From the NCBI GenBank assembly GCA_964611525.1, contig CAZTAL010000048.1:1-23708 (forward strand): a stretch of 23,708 nucleotides of DNA. Reading direction: 5' to 3'. The notes below the pieces were generated by a model, which was not told where the DNA came from, ran no database searches, and was given only the letters and a program-made list of their open reading frames with translations. Below, piece after piece: positions 8,479 to 16,182 of the stretch. The DNA comes from JAAYJR01 sp964611525 (GTDB lineage Bacteria > Bacteroidota > Bacteroidia > Bacteroidales > Prolixibacteraceae). Position 1 is the first letter of the stretch; every line of letters begins with the position of its first letter. The position numbers were made by a program, and so were the translations under genes.

Positions 8479-9327
8479 TTAAAGTCGGAATTGTATTGAA
8501 AGGGAAGGAGTAACACCTAAATTGCCATGATAACTGAATCCGATATCAGTTGATATTGAATTCATTTGATAACCTATTCCGGCTGTATATTTAAATGGTT
8601 TCCCTGAAGCACCGAAACGAATTGCCAGATTATCAACAGGCAGAAATTCTATTCCGGTCTTAAGGATTGCCGGATGCAGGTTGTTTTTTTCTGTTTCAAA
8701 GATTATAATGACATTTTTATCAATGAGGTAATGTCCGCCGGCACGGATAATTACCGGCATTTTTTGTTTTCCGGAGGGGAACTCGATACCTTCTGAAAGC
8801 GGATTAAAAATATGCACACCCATGAAAATTTGTTTTAGAGGTTGATAGATGATACCACCTTCGAAGGTGACAAATCCTTTAGCATGCCGGTTTTCAGGGA
8901 GGGTTTGCGTGAAGTAATCGAATTGAATGCCCGCGTTCAGATTTTCGCCGAGATGGCGGGCAAAAGCAAGACCAAATTTGTTTTCGCTGAAAGTTCCTTT
9001 TCCAAATTGCAGAAAGCTGAGTCCGAAGACCCCTGAATTAACCGGCAAGACTACTGATCCTGCAACGAGGGAAAGTTTATCAATGTTGAATTTAGATTCA
9101 TAATAGAATCCAGTTGAAATGTCTGTTAGACAGGTTAGTCCGGCCTGATTATGAAAAGTTGTCCATATGCCGGATAGAGAGATGTATGCGTTGGAGAGAC
9201 CGAAAGGTCGCGCCCCGGCAGGATAATTTTCGTTGGAGTATGACTTTAAAGAGTATACTGTTGTAAATAGTAAAAACAAGCAGATCTTTAACAAAAAGTT
9301 TTTGTTTGGATGGGGAAAATATAACAT
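8479..9327 (-). CDS. PorV/PorQ-like outer-membrane beta-barrel protein
   Basis: A 282-residue exported protein. It starts with a basic stretch, then a hydrophobic segment (about 11-27) consistent with a signal peptide. The mature start AGARPFGLSNAYISLSG followed by FHNQAGL matches the AGxRxxGLxxAY...NPAGL pattern of FadL/PorV-type barrels found widely in Bacteroidota, with Q in place of the usual P. The rest is alternating strands with short turns and ends in an aromatic-plus-leucine tail (SIQFRL), as outer-membrane proteins do. It lies 237 bp upstream of the HhH barrel gene on the same strand. A type IX secretion role is possible for this superfamily but nothing here proves it. Confidence 0.65.
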   Translation of the reverse strand: MLYFPHPNKNFLLKICLFLLFTTVYSLKSYSNENYPAGARPFGLSNAYISLSGIWTTFHNQAGLTCLTDISTGFYYESKFNIDKLSLVAGSVVLPVNSGVFGLSFLQFGKGTFSENKFGLAFARHLGENLNAGIQFDYFTQTLPENRHAKGFVTFEGGIIYQPLKQIFMGVHIFNPLSEGIEFPSGKQKMPVIIRAGGHYLIDKNVIIIFETEKNNLHPAILKTGIEFLPVDNLAIRFGASGKPFKYTAGIGYQMNSISTDIGFSYHGNLGVTPSLSIQFRL

Positions 9328-9636
9328 TATTTTGAACTTTTAGGGGTTTGTTTTCTATAGCATTTAAAATTTTAGTGACTCTGTTAGGTTGATGAATATG
9401 TCAATAGTCTGTTCGTTTTCGCCAGCATTTTGAATTTTGGGGATTTATTTGTTGTTTTTATGTTTATAAAATATGGAGTTATTTTTAAATTTTCAATATG
9501 TGTAAGCTTTTTATCAGACAGAATTATTGCATTCGGGTATTTATACATTTGAACCTTTATGTGTATGCTTGTTTACTATTATGGCGTTGTGGCTTATTGT
9601 TATGATTTATAATTATATGGCAACTGGCAGTCATTG
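9328..9636. other. 309-bp gene-free interval between purE and the PorV-like gene
   Basis: AT-rich sequence between two minus-strand genes. No ORF with family-like content is seen; a 63-codon plus-strand frame from 9527 runs into purE and looks accidental. The one structure is a weak 8-bp hairpin (9622-9629 with 9635-9642) that overlaps the purE stop codon. No TAnnTTTG box is visible on the minus strand ahead of the PorV-like gene. Confidence 0.6.
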
Positions 9637-10143
9637 TCAGTTTGTTTTATGTTTATATTTTACTTCCGACAGTTCTTTATTGGCTTTTACAATTTTTTGT
9701 TTAAGATTTTTTTTGTAATCGATCATTTTTTGCATTAGAGCTTCGTCATTGATTGCCATCATTTGTATGGCGAGAATAGCGGCATTCATAGCACCGTCCA
9801 CTGCTACTGTCGCTACCGGTATACCCGGCGGCATTTGAAGTATTGAAAGAATGGAATCAAAACCCGAAAGTCCTGTATTTATGGGTACCCCGATAACAGG
9901 GACCGGTGTCATTGATGCAATAACACCCGGAAGATGGGCAGCCATGCCCGCGCCGGCAATGATGACTTTTATTCCCCGTTCTTTGGCTCCCTTTGCGAAA
10001 GTTTCTACCTCTTCAGGAGTGCGGTGAGCTGAAAGAGCATTCAGTTCAAAAGGTATCTCGAATTCATCCAGGAGTCCTGCCGCCTTTGACATTACATCCA
10101 GATCCGAAGTACTTCCCATTATAATACTTACTTTTGGTTCCAT
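9637..10143 (-). CDS. purE: N5-carboxyaminoimidazole ribonucleotide mutase
   Basis: Converts N5-CAIR to CAIR in de novo purine synthesis, normally paired with PurK. The 168-residue protein has the substrate-phosphate loop MGSTSDLDVM (9-18), the catalytic-histidine segment SAHRTPEE (38-45, H40), and the conserved GAGMAAHLPGV (64-74) followed by PVIGVP and the LQMPPGIPVATVAV region. These are typical of class I PurE, the bacterial mutase, rather than the class II AIR carboxylase. purK is not in the window. The basic tail (KYKHKTN) is variable. Its start faces hpt, 230 bp away from that gene's chosen start. A weak -7-like TATTTTCG (minus, 10217-10210) could serve it. Confidence 0.95.
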   Translation of the reverse strand: MEPKVSIIMGSTSDLDVMSKAAGLLDEFEIPFELNALSAHRTPEEVETFAKGAKERGIKVIIAGAGMAAHLPGVIASMTPVPVIGVPINTGLSGFDSILSILQMPPGIPVATVAVDGAMNAAILAIQMMAINDEALMQKMIDYKKNLKQKIVKANKELSEVKYKHKTN

Positions 10144-10373
10144 CTTTTATAGCATAAATTTTCAGTTAATTAATTTGTTTTGTTATTTTGTGTCCTTAAT
10201 TATTTTAAGCGAAAATACACCATTTAGGGTATTAATAAAAATTTATTTAAGAAGAAACAGGATAAAAAACAGTAAACTCACATTTTTCGGATTATCGTCA
10301 AACTTACTGAACAGGGCTATAGTTTGTTGACAAACATGATTATATTATTTACAAATAAAAAAAATTGACACAC

Positions 10374-10913
10374 TTGAAAAATATTGAGATCTATGATAAA
10401 AAATTTCAGCTTTTCATTCCCAACGGAAAAATAGTGGCAGTGGTGGAAAAGATGGCCGAAAAGATGAATAATGATCTGGCCGGGGAAAATCCACTTTTTA
10501 TTTGTATTCTGATTGGTTCGTTTATGTTTGGCGCTGACCTTTTTAAGCGTATCAAAATCAATTCGGAGATCACTTTTTTAAGAGTGGCTTCTTATTCGGG
10601 TGACCGCTCTACAGGCACTGTGAAAAATATCATAGATTTGAATGAAAATATTAAGGGCAGGACTGTTGTAGTTGTGGAAGATATAGTTGACAGCGGACTG
10701 ACAATCAATAATGTTCTCGAAAGATTAAAGGAAAAAAGTCCCAGACGTATAATAACTGCCACATTACTGTTAAAACCCGATGCTTTAAAAGAGGAGGTTA
10801 AACTTGATTATGTTGGTATGGAAATACCAAACGATTTTATTGTAGGTTATGGCTTGGATTATAATGGATTCGGCCGTAACCTGTTAGATATTTACTCTCT
10901 TATTAACGAATAA
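10374..10913 (+). CDS. hpt: Hypoxanthine phosphoribosyltransferase
   Basis: Salvages hypoxanthine, and often guanine, to the nucleotide using PRPP. The PRPP-binding signature VVVVEDIVDSGLTI (98-111) is intact, and the preceding ILIGSFMFGADL and FLRVASYSGD segments fit the family. No ATG lies upstream in frame, so initiation must be at TTG. Two candidates exist: TTG 10365 (MTHLKNIEIYDKKF) and TTG 10374 (MKNIEIYDKKF). I prefer 10374 because family members begin only a few residues before the conserved I-x-I-x-DKxF segment. Both are plausible and give 182 or 179 residues. It opens a tight operon with adk (11-bp gap) and obgE. Confidence 0.92.
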   Translation: MKNIEIYDKKFQLFIPNGKIVAVVEKMAEKMNNDLAGENPLFICILIGSFMFGADLFKRIKINSEITFLRVASYSGDRSTGTVKNIIDLNENIKGRTVVVVEDIVDSGLTINNVLERLKEKSPRRIITATLLLKPDALKEEVKLDYVGMEIPNDFIVGYGLDYNGFGRNLLDIYSLINE

Positions 10914-10924
10914 AAATTAAGAAT

Positions 10925-11497
10925 ATGTTAAATCTTGTACTTTTTGGTCCCCCGGGGGCAGGTAAAGGTACTCAGGCAGAGTACCTTGTTAAAACGTTTA
11001 AATTGATACATTTATCAACCGGTGATCTGTTGCGTAGCGAAATAGCCGAAGGAACGGAACTCGGGCTTGCTGCAAAAAGTTATATGGATAAAGGGGAATT
11101 GGTTCCCGATGAAGTGGTTATCGGTATGATAAGGAGCAAACTTAAAGCGAATAAAGATGCCAGGGGATTTATTTTTGATGGCTTCCCCCGTACTGTCGAC
11201 CAGGCCAAAGCACTTGATGATTTGCTTAATGAAAATAATACGCCTGTCTCAGGAATGTTAAGTCTCGAAGTAGAAAGGCAGGAACTCATTAACAGGTTAC
11301 TTAACCGGGGTAAAATGTCGGGACGTGCTGATGATCAGGATCAGTCGGTCATTGAAAATCGTATTAACGTTTATAACGAAAAAACCAGTCCGCTTATCGA
11401 ATATTATAAAAAACAGGGTAAGTATTATAGTATCAATGGCATGGGAACGATTGAAGAAATTGCCGGCCGGTTGAAAAGAGTTGTTGAGAAATTGTAA
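10925..11497 (+). CDS. adk: Adenylate kinase
   Basis: Catalyses ATP + AMP to 2 ADP, completing the route from IMP-derived AMP toward ADP. The 190-residue protein has the P-loop GPPGAGKGT (8-16), the AMP-binding HLSTGDLLR (29-37), the DGFPRT motif (85-90), and a short LID around NRGKMSGRADDQDQ (127-140). The short LID lacks the four-cysteine zinc site and explains why the protein is shorter than the 214-residue E. coli enzyme. The gene starts 11 bp after hpt and ends 11 bp before obgE, so the three are almost certainly co-transcribed. Placing purine salvage beside adenylate kinase makes metabolic sense. Confidence 0.96.
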   Translation: MLNLVLFGPPGAGKGTQAEYLVKTFKLIHLSTGDLLRSEIAEGTELGLAAKSYMDKGELVPDEVVIGMIRSKLKANKDARGFIFDGFPRTVDQAKALDDLLNENNTPVSGMLSLEVERQELINRLLNRGKMSGRADDQDQSVIENRINVYNEKTSPLIEYYKKQGKYYSINGMGTIEEIAGRLKRVVEKL

Positions 11498-11508
11498 TGT
11501 ATTTTTAG

Positions 11509-12495
11509 ATGGCTGAATCTAATTTTATAGATTATGTTACAATATATTGCAAGTCGGGAAGGGGAGGTGCCGGTTCTGCTCATTTGCGCAGGGAGAAATT
11601 TGTGCCTAAGGGTGGTCCCGATGGTGGTGACGGTGGACGAGGCGGTCATATTATTCTGGAGGGTAACCGGCACCGGTGGACTCTCCTTCATTTGAAATAC
11701 AGGAAACATATTAAAGCCGGTGATGGGGTTCCAGGTGGTAGCCAGCAAAAAACAGGTGCTGATGGCGAGGATATTATTCTGGAAGTTCCATTGGGAACGA
11801 TCGCCAAGGATGCTGAAACAGGTGAGTTTTTGCTGGAGGTGACGAAACACAAAGAAAAGCATATCCTCATGAAAGGAGGGAAAGGCGGACTTGGTAACAG
11901 TCATTTTAAATCCCCAGTGAACCAAACCCCACGCTATGCCCAACCGGGAGAGCTAGGTGACGAGGGATGGAAAATACTTGAGTTGAAAATTCTTGCTGAT
12001 GTGGGACTGGTGGCTTTCCCCAGTGCGGGAAAATCTACCCTGCTTTCGGTGTTATCAGCAGCGAAACCAAAAATTGCAGATTATCCTTTTACTACGCTGA
12101 CACCAAATCTTGGCATCGTGAAATATAAAGAACAAAAGTCATTTGTAATGGCTGATATACCTGGTATAATTGAAGGTGCCCATGAAGGCAGGGGACTGGG
12201 TTTGCGTTTTCTCCGGCATATAGAGCGAAATTCGATGATACTTTTTCTCGTTCCGGCTGATAGTGCAGGACATCTCAGGGAATATAACATCCTGCTCGGT
12301 GAGTTGGGAAAATATAGTCCTGAACTGCTTGACAAGCCAAGATTGCTGGCTGTCAGCAAGGCCGATCTACTCGATGAGGAGCTTATGCAGGAGATAAGTG
12401 AGGAATTGAAGGATATCCCGCATCTGTTTTTTTCTTCTGTAACAGGGTATAATATTCCTCTATTAAAGGATAAAATTTGGCAGATATTAAACTAA
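11509..12495 (+). CDS. obgE: Obg-family GTPase, ribosome assembly
   Basis: A GTPase that associates with the 50S subunit during its maturation. The glycine-rich Obg domain occupies about 4-160 (GRGGAGSAHLRREKF, GGPDGGDGGRGG, GGKGGLGN). The G domain follows: G1 FPSAGKST (170-177), switch I with DYPFTTLTPN (191-200), G3 DIPGIIEGA (216-224), and G4 SKAD (283-286) in place of the canonical NKxD, a substitution I recall in other Bacteroidota Obg proteins. At 328 residues it ends right after the G domain and lacks the C-terminal OCT domain present in some homologues. It is the last gene of the hpt-adk-obgE unit. Confidence 0.95.
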   Translation: MAESNFIDYVTIYCKSGRGGAGSAHLRREKFVPKGGPDGGDGGRGGHIILEGNRHRWTLLHLKYRKHIKAGDGVPGGSQQKTGADGEDIILEVPLGTIAKDAETGEFLLEVTKHKEKHILMKGGKGGLGNSHFKSPVNQTPRYAQPGELGDEGWKILELKILADVGLVAFPSAGKSTLLSVLSAAKPKIADYPFTTLTPNLGIVKYKEQKSFVMADIPGIIEGAHEGRGLGLRFLRHIERNSMILFLVPADSAGHLREYNILLGELGKYSPELLDKPRLLAVSKADLLDEELMQEISEELKDIPHLFFSSVTGYNIPLLKDKIWQILN

Positions 12496-12564
12496 GTCTG
12501 TTTTTAAAGTTTACTAAATGCGTTATATTGTAATAAATATGGCTAATTGTAATTGGAGAACTCA

Positions 12565-12634
12565 TATTTTTGCAATGTGCAAGCCTTGACCACTTAATTT
12601 ATTAAGATGGGCTTTATCGGCCAGTTTTCTTAAT
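12565..12634 (+). promoter_or_regulatory. Promoter -7 box and leader hairpin ahead of the PAP2 gene
   Basis: TATTTTTG at 12565-12572 matches TAnnTTTG, and no -33 element is clear. It predicts a leader of about 90 bases for the PAP2 gene at 12670. Within that leader, ATTAAGA (12601-12607) and TCTTAAT (12628-12634) form a 7-bp stem with a 20-base loop. The box is plausible; the hairpin may be chance in AT-rich DNA. Confidence 0.4.
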
Positions 12635-12669
12635 CAGATTATCAACTTTATAGATGAATAATTAGTTAA

Positions 12670-13362
12670 ATGGAAATAATACAAAAAATACTTGAGGCGG
12701 ATATAGAGCTTTTTTTATTTCTGAACAGCTTTTATAGCGATTATTGGGATAGCATTATACTGATTATTACCCATAAGGAGATATGGTTTCCTTTTTTTCT
12801 GGTTACCATCTTCTTTTCAATTAAAAAATACCGGAGTAAAAGCTTGCTGATCCTGATATTTTTGGCGCTTACTATTTTGGCGAGTGACCAGTTGTCAGTA
12901 TTGATCAAGGATACTGTTCAACGTCTGCGTCCTGTCTACAATCCCCAGATTCAACATCTTGTTCACAGTGTTCTGCAGAATAGCGGACAATACGGATTCG
13001 TTTCATCCCATGCAGCTAATTCCTTTGGTATATTCTTTTTTATATCCCGTATTTTCAGGAAAAGGGGATTCTCTCTTTTGCTCTTTTTCTGGGCTTTGGT
13101 GTTTTCGTATTCCCGGATTTATCTTGGTGTCCATTATCCGGGCGATATAATTTGTGGGGCCATATTAGGTGCATTTATCGGAATAGTTCTTTATAAGATA
13201 CTTATGTTCATTGAAAATCATTTTTTCCTGACGCAGAATCCTAAAATACGAAATACTAATCTTGATTCCCGTCAGTCAGGACTCTTGTTTCTTGTATTTT
13301 GTGTATCGACAGCCACTCTTTTCATTGCTGTTTCTATTATTCACTATTATAACTTTTTGTAA
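12670..13362 (+). CDS. PAP2-family membrane phosphatase
   Basis: A 230-residue inner-membrane phosphatase of the type 2 phosphatidic acid phosphatase family, which acts on lipid phosphates such as undecaprenyl pyrophosphate, phosphatidylglycerophosphate or lipid A phosphates. Three motifs are visible: KDTVQRLRP (80-88, KX6RP), SSHAANS (112-118, replacing PSGH), and SRIYLGVHYPGD (148-159, SRX5HX3D), with catalytic histidines H114 and H155. Hydrophobic segments lie near 26-50, 57-78, 119-126, 134-148, 160-180 and 203-225, the last probably an extra C-terminal helix. It is separated from obgE by 174 bp with its own candidate -7 box. The substrate cannot be decided from sequence. Confidence 0.88.
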   Translation: MEIIQKILEADIELFLFLNSFYSDYWDSIILIITHKEIWFPFFLVTIFFSIKKYRSKSLLILIFLALTILASDQLSVLIKDTVQRLRPVYNPQIQHLVHSVLQNSGQYGFVSSHAANSFGIFFFISRIFRKRGFSLLLFFWALVFSYSRIYLGVHYPGDIICGAILGAFIGIVLYKILMFIENHFFLTQNPKIRNTNLDSRQSGLLFLVFCVSTATLFIAVSIIHYYNFL

Positions 13363-13384
13363 ACGACATATTTTCATCGAAGGA

Positions 13385-13521
13385 AAAGGCCTTGGAAAAT
13401 GTTATCAAGCCTTTGTAACGAAAAATCCCGGGGCCAGCGCCCCGGGATCAAAACTAAACCTAACTAAACCAAACTTATGAAAAAACAGCAAATTGCGTAC
13501 TGTATCATTAAACGCTTGTAA
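13385..13521 (+). promoter_or_regulatory. Orphan leader-like element: two hairpins, CA-rich repeat tract and 14-codon ORF
   Basis: Hairpin 1 pairs AAAGGC(C)TTG at 13385-13394 with CAAGCCTTT at 13406-13414, one base bulged. Hairpin 2 is a perfect 10-bp GC-rich stem, ATCCCGGGGC (13425-13434) with GCCCCGGGAT (13439-13448), loop CAGC. A G-free tract follows with a 10-base period (ACTAAACCTA, ACTAAACCAA, ACTT), leading directly to ATG 13477. The frame from there reads MKKQQIAYCIIKRL and stops at 13519-13521. The layout resembles the 5' leader and first codons of SusC-type TonB receptor genes in Bacteroidota, but no receptor gene follows. That resemblance is from memory. Hairpin 2 lacks a U-tract on plus but has T5 on minus, so a minus-strand terminator is the alternative. 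Confidence 0.45.
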
Positions 13522-14128
13522 AATGTTTGAACGTTAAAATTGTTTTCATGGCTATAAAAAAGTCTCAAATAATGTGCCAAAAATTGCTATCAATGTTTAA
13601 TAAATGTTATTAATGGTAAAACTCATTAATTTATTTCATTATTGTCTATGTAAAAAAATAGTTATTGGATTAAAGTCATTTTATAAGTAATTTTTTAATC
13701 CCGGTATTGATTCATGAGTAAAAATTTACACTATTAACTTAATGATATTGAACGCACTCCAAAAAGTATATTTTATCATCATATTTTAATAAAAAGTAAT
13801 TGATCAAGAATTTAAAAATTTGATATTCAAACATTTATATTTTTTTATTTATATAGCATTTATGACATATTTTTGTTTTTAGACTTTTCGGAGCAATTTA
13901 AATATTGACTTAGATAAATGATATTGGTTTAATCGCTACATAGTATTTTTTTATTGTTATAGCAAATTCCGGCAATATAAATTAAGAAGTCTGGTTTTAG
14001 AAATTTTTTGAACAAGGCTCTCCTTCATAAATTACAGGAGAACGAGGCTGTTTTGACATATCATTCGTAAAAAGGAGGATGTATCTTTTTAATCATTCTG
14101 CAATTCAAATATGGATACTAAAAATTGA

Positions 14129-14136
14129 TATATTTG
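14129..14136 (+). promoter_or_regulatory. -7 promoter box for lepA
   Basis: TATATTTG matches TAnnTTTG exactly and ends 50 bases before the lepA ATG, predicting a leader of about 45 bases. No TTTG is found at the expected -33 distance. Confidence 0.45.
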
Positions 14137-14186
14137 CGAAAGTTATAGGATTAAAATAGGATATTTATAACTGGAGAAAAGTTTAA

Positions 14187-15974
14187 ATGAATAAAATTCG
14201 CAATTTTTGTATAATAGCCCATATTGATCATGGTAAGAGCACTCTGGCCGATCGGATGCTGGTTCATACAAAAACGATCGGTGATCGTGAGATGCGGGAC
14301 CAGGTGCTGGATAATATGGAACTTGAGCAGGAAAGGGGCATAACCATTAAGAGTCATGCTATACAAATGGTCTATGAATATAAAGGTCAGGATTATAAGT
14401 TGAATCTTATTGATACTCCCGGCCATGTTGATTTTTCATATGAGGTCTCCCGTTCCATTGCTGCCTGCGAAGGGGCTCTTCTCATCATTGATGCTACACA
14501 GGGTATTCAGGCCCAGACTATTTCCAATCTCTATATGGCCATTGATCATGAATTGGAAATTATACCGGTGCTCAATAAAATGGATTTACCTAATGCTATA
14601 CCTGAGGTTGTGGAGGATCAGATTATAGATCTTATTGGTTGTCAGAGAGAAGATATTATCCATGCTAGCGGAAAAACCGGCATGGGTGTGGAAACAATCC
14701 TGGAACAAATAATACATAGGATTCCTCCTCCCAAAGGAGATCCGGATGCACCTTTGCAGGCACTTATTTTTGATTCGGTTTTTAATTCCTTCCGTGGGAT
14801 TATAGCGTATTTTAAAATTATGAACGGTTATATCAGGGAAAAAGATCTTGTAAAATTTGTTGCAACGGGAAAAGAATATGATGCGGATGAAATAGGGGTT
14901 TTAAAACTGGGACTTGTTCCTAGGGATGAATTGTCAGCTGGTGATGTGGGTTATATTATTTCGGGAATTAAAACAGCCAAAGAAGTAAAGGTCGGTGATA
15001 CAATTACTCATGTAGACAGGCCATGCGATAAAGCAATTTCCGGCTTTGAAGAGGTGAAACCAATGGTTTTTGCAGGTGTTTATCCGGTCGATGCAGATGA
15101 TTATGAGGATTTAAGAGCAGCAATGGATAAATTACAGCTTAATGATGCTTCATTAACCTTTGAGCCTGAATCGTCGGCAGCATTAGGATTTGGATTCCGG
15201 TGCGGATTTTTGGGACTTCTGCATATGGAGATTGTACAGGAGCGTTTGGAGAGGGAATTCGATATGAATGTTATAACAACCGTTCCTAATGTTTCTTATC
15301 TGGCACATCTGACAGACGGTACCACAAAAAGGGTTTATAATCCTTCGGGAATGCCTGATCCGACACAAGTAGATTATATTGAAGAGCCTTTTATCAGGGC
15401 TAATATCATTACTGCCGCTGAATTTATAGGTCCTGTCATAAAACTTTGTCTCGATAAGAGAGGAATTTTGATAAATCAAAACTATCTTACTTCCGAACGT
15501 GCTGAACTGGTTTTCAATTTGCCGCTGGGTGAGATTGTTTTCGATTTTTATGACAAACTTAAAAGTATTTCACGGGGTTATGCGTCGTTTGATTATTATA
15601 TAAGCGGTTATAAAATTGCAAAACTTGTACGCCTTGATATTCTGCTAAATGGTGAAATGGTGGATGCATTGTCAACTCTTATTCACTTTGATAATGCTTA
15701 TCCTTTTGGCAGAAGAATATGTGAAAAACTTAAGGAGCTGATACCTCGTCAGCAGTTCGATATTGCCATTCAGGCCGCTATCGGTTCTAAGATTATTGCA
15801 CGCGAAACTGTGAAGGCTATGCGCAAGGATGTTACGGCTAAATGTTATGGCGGTGATATAACACGTAAGCGAAAACTTCTGGAGAAACAAAAAAAGGGGA
15901 AGAAACGGATGAAGCAGGTGGGTAATGTGGAAGTGCCCCAAAATGCATTTCTGGCGGTGTTGAAAATGGATTGA
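14187..15974 (+). CDS. lepA: Elongation factor 4 (LepA)
   Basis: A ribosome-associated translational GTPase that promotes back-translocation or initiation fidelity, probably important under stress. The 595-residue protein is about the length of E. coli LepA (599). G1 is AHIDHGKST (11-19), switch I contains ERGITIKSHA (49-58), G3 is DTPGHVDFSYEV (76-87), and G4 is NKMD (130-133). EF-G-like domains II, III and V follow, then the LepA-specific C-terminal domain. That domain ends in the conserved lysine-rich stretch (KCYGGDITRKRKLLEKQKKG) and VPQNAFLAVLKMD. It is preceded by the long gene-free region and followed by a tandem repeat and a hairpin terminator. Confidence 0.97.
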   Translation: MNKIRNFCIIAHIDHGKSTLADRMLVHTKTIGDREMRDQVLDNMELEQERGITIKSHAIQMVYEYKGQDYKLNLIDTPGHVDFSYEVSRSIAACEGALLIIDATQGIQAQTISNLYMAIDHELEIIPVLNKMDLPNAIPEVVEDQIIDLIGCQREDIIHASGKTGMGVETILEQIIHRIPPPKGDPDAPLQALIFDSVFNSFRGIIAYFKIMNGYIREKDLVKFVATGKEYDADEIGVLKLGLVPRDELSAGDVGYIISGIKTAKEVKVGDTITHVDRPCDKAISGFEEVKPMVFAGVYPVDADDYEDLRAAMDKLQLNDASLTFEPESSAALGFGFRCGFLGLLHMEIVQERLEREFDMNVITTVPNVSYLAHLTDGTTKRVYNPSGMPDPTQVDYIEEPFIRANIITAAEFIGPVIKLCLDKRGILINQNYLTSERAELVFNLPLGEIVFDFYDKLKSISRGYASFDYYISGYKIAKLVRLDILLNGEMVDALSTLIHFDNAYPFGRRICEKLKELIPRQQFDIAIQAAIGSKIIARETVKAMRKDVTAKCYGGDITRKRKLLEKQKKGKKRMKQVGNVEVPQNAFLAVLKMD

Positions 15975-15982
15975 ACAATCCG

Positions 15983-16137
15983 TTGCATAAATACAACGGG
16001 AAAGGCTATCTGTTTATTCTATAATGGTCAATTATGTTTGCATAAATGCGACGGGAAAGGATAAAGTAATAGAAAAGGTTATCCGTTTATTATATAATGA
16101 GCAACTACTATGCTTGCATTGATGTAACGGGATAATA
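15983..16137 (+). repeat. Degenerate tandem repeat, three copies, downstream of lepA
   Basis: Three copies share the opening TTGCATaaATacaACGGGA: copy 1 at 15983-16037, copy 2 at 16038-16113 and a partial copy 3 at 16114-16137. Copies 1 and 2 also share GGGAAAGG, a TATC-GTTTATT block, TATAATG and a CAA-TATG tail. Copy 2 is longer because of about 20 extra bases after GGGAAAGG. No stop-free frame of gene-like content covers the array. It begins 9 bases after the lepA stop and ends just before the terminator, so it would lie in the lepA 3' UTR. Confidence 0.65.
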
Positions 16138-16146
16138 TATTCTTTC

Positions 16147-16172
16147 CCCTCCGCAGTAGCGGGGGGTTGTTC
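16147..16172 (+). terminator. Terminator hairpin after lepA
   Basis: CCCTCCGC (16147-16154) pairs with GCGGGGGG (16159-16166), one U-G pair, loop AGTA, followed by TTGTTC. It sits between converging lepA and the response regulator, whose stop codon is at 16183. The U-tract is interrupted, so efficiency is uncertain; position and GC-rich stem favour a terminator for lepA. Confidence 0.6.
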
Positions 16173-16182
16173 GACGGGGATT

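Larger units (their letters stand above)
13363..14186. other. 824-bp gene-free interval between the PAP2 gene and lepA
   Basis: The longest non-coding stretch in the window. The first 160 bases hold a bulged hairpin, a GC-rich hairpin, a 10-base-period CA-rich tract and a 14-codon micro-ORF (separate entry). From about 13522 to 14100 the DNA is very AT-rich with no credible ORF on either strand and no RNA gene I can recognise. A 6-bp stem TCTCCT/AGGAGA with an 11-base loop occurs near 14020-14042. The lepA -7 box lies at 14129-14136. Confidence 0.6.

Noticed and set aside
9622..9642. 8-bp hairpin at the purE stop codon as a terminator
   Set aside because: On the purE transcript one pair becomes an A-C mismatch and no U-tract follows.
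9527..9718. 63-codon plus-strand ORF rich in hydrophobic residues between the PorV-like gene and purE
   Set aside because: It overlaps purE on the opposite strand and its composition follows from AT-rich DNA.
10323..10340. Palindrome GTTTGTTGACAAAC upstream of hpt as an operator or -33 region
   Set aside because: Short and next to no clear -7 box, so it cannot be told from chance.
13425..13448. GC-rich hairpin as the ordinary terminator of the PAP2 gene
   Set aside because: CAAAACTAAACC follows on plus, not a U-tract, and the downstream CA tract with ATG fits a leader better. It remains possible as a minus-strand terminator.
13868..13875. TATTTTTG as a promoter in the gene-free interval
   Set aside because: The match is low-information in very AT-rich DNA and no gene or recognisable RNA follows.
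14071..14078. Perfect Shine-Dalgarno-like AAAGGAGG upstream of lepA
   Set aside because: The next ATG is immediately adjacent or opens only a 5-codon frame, and lepA is more than 100 bases away; the other genes here do not use such sites.
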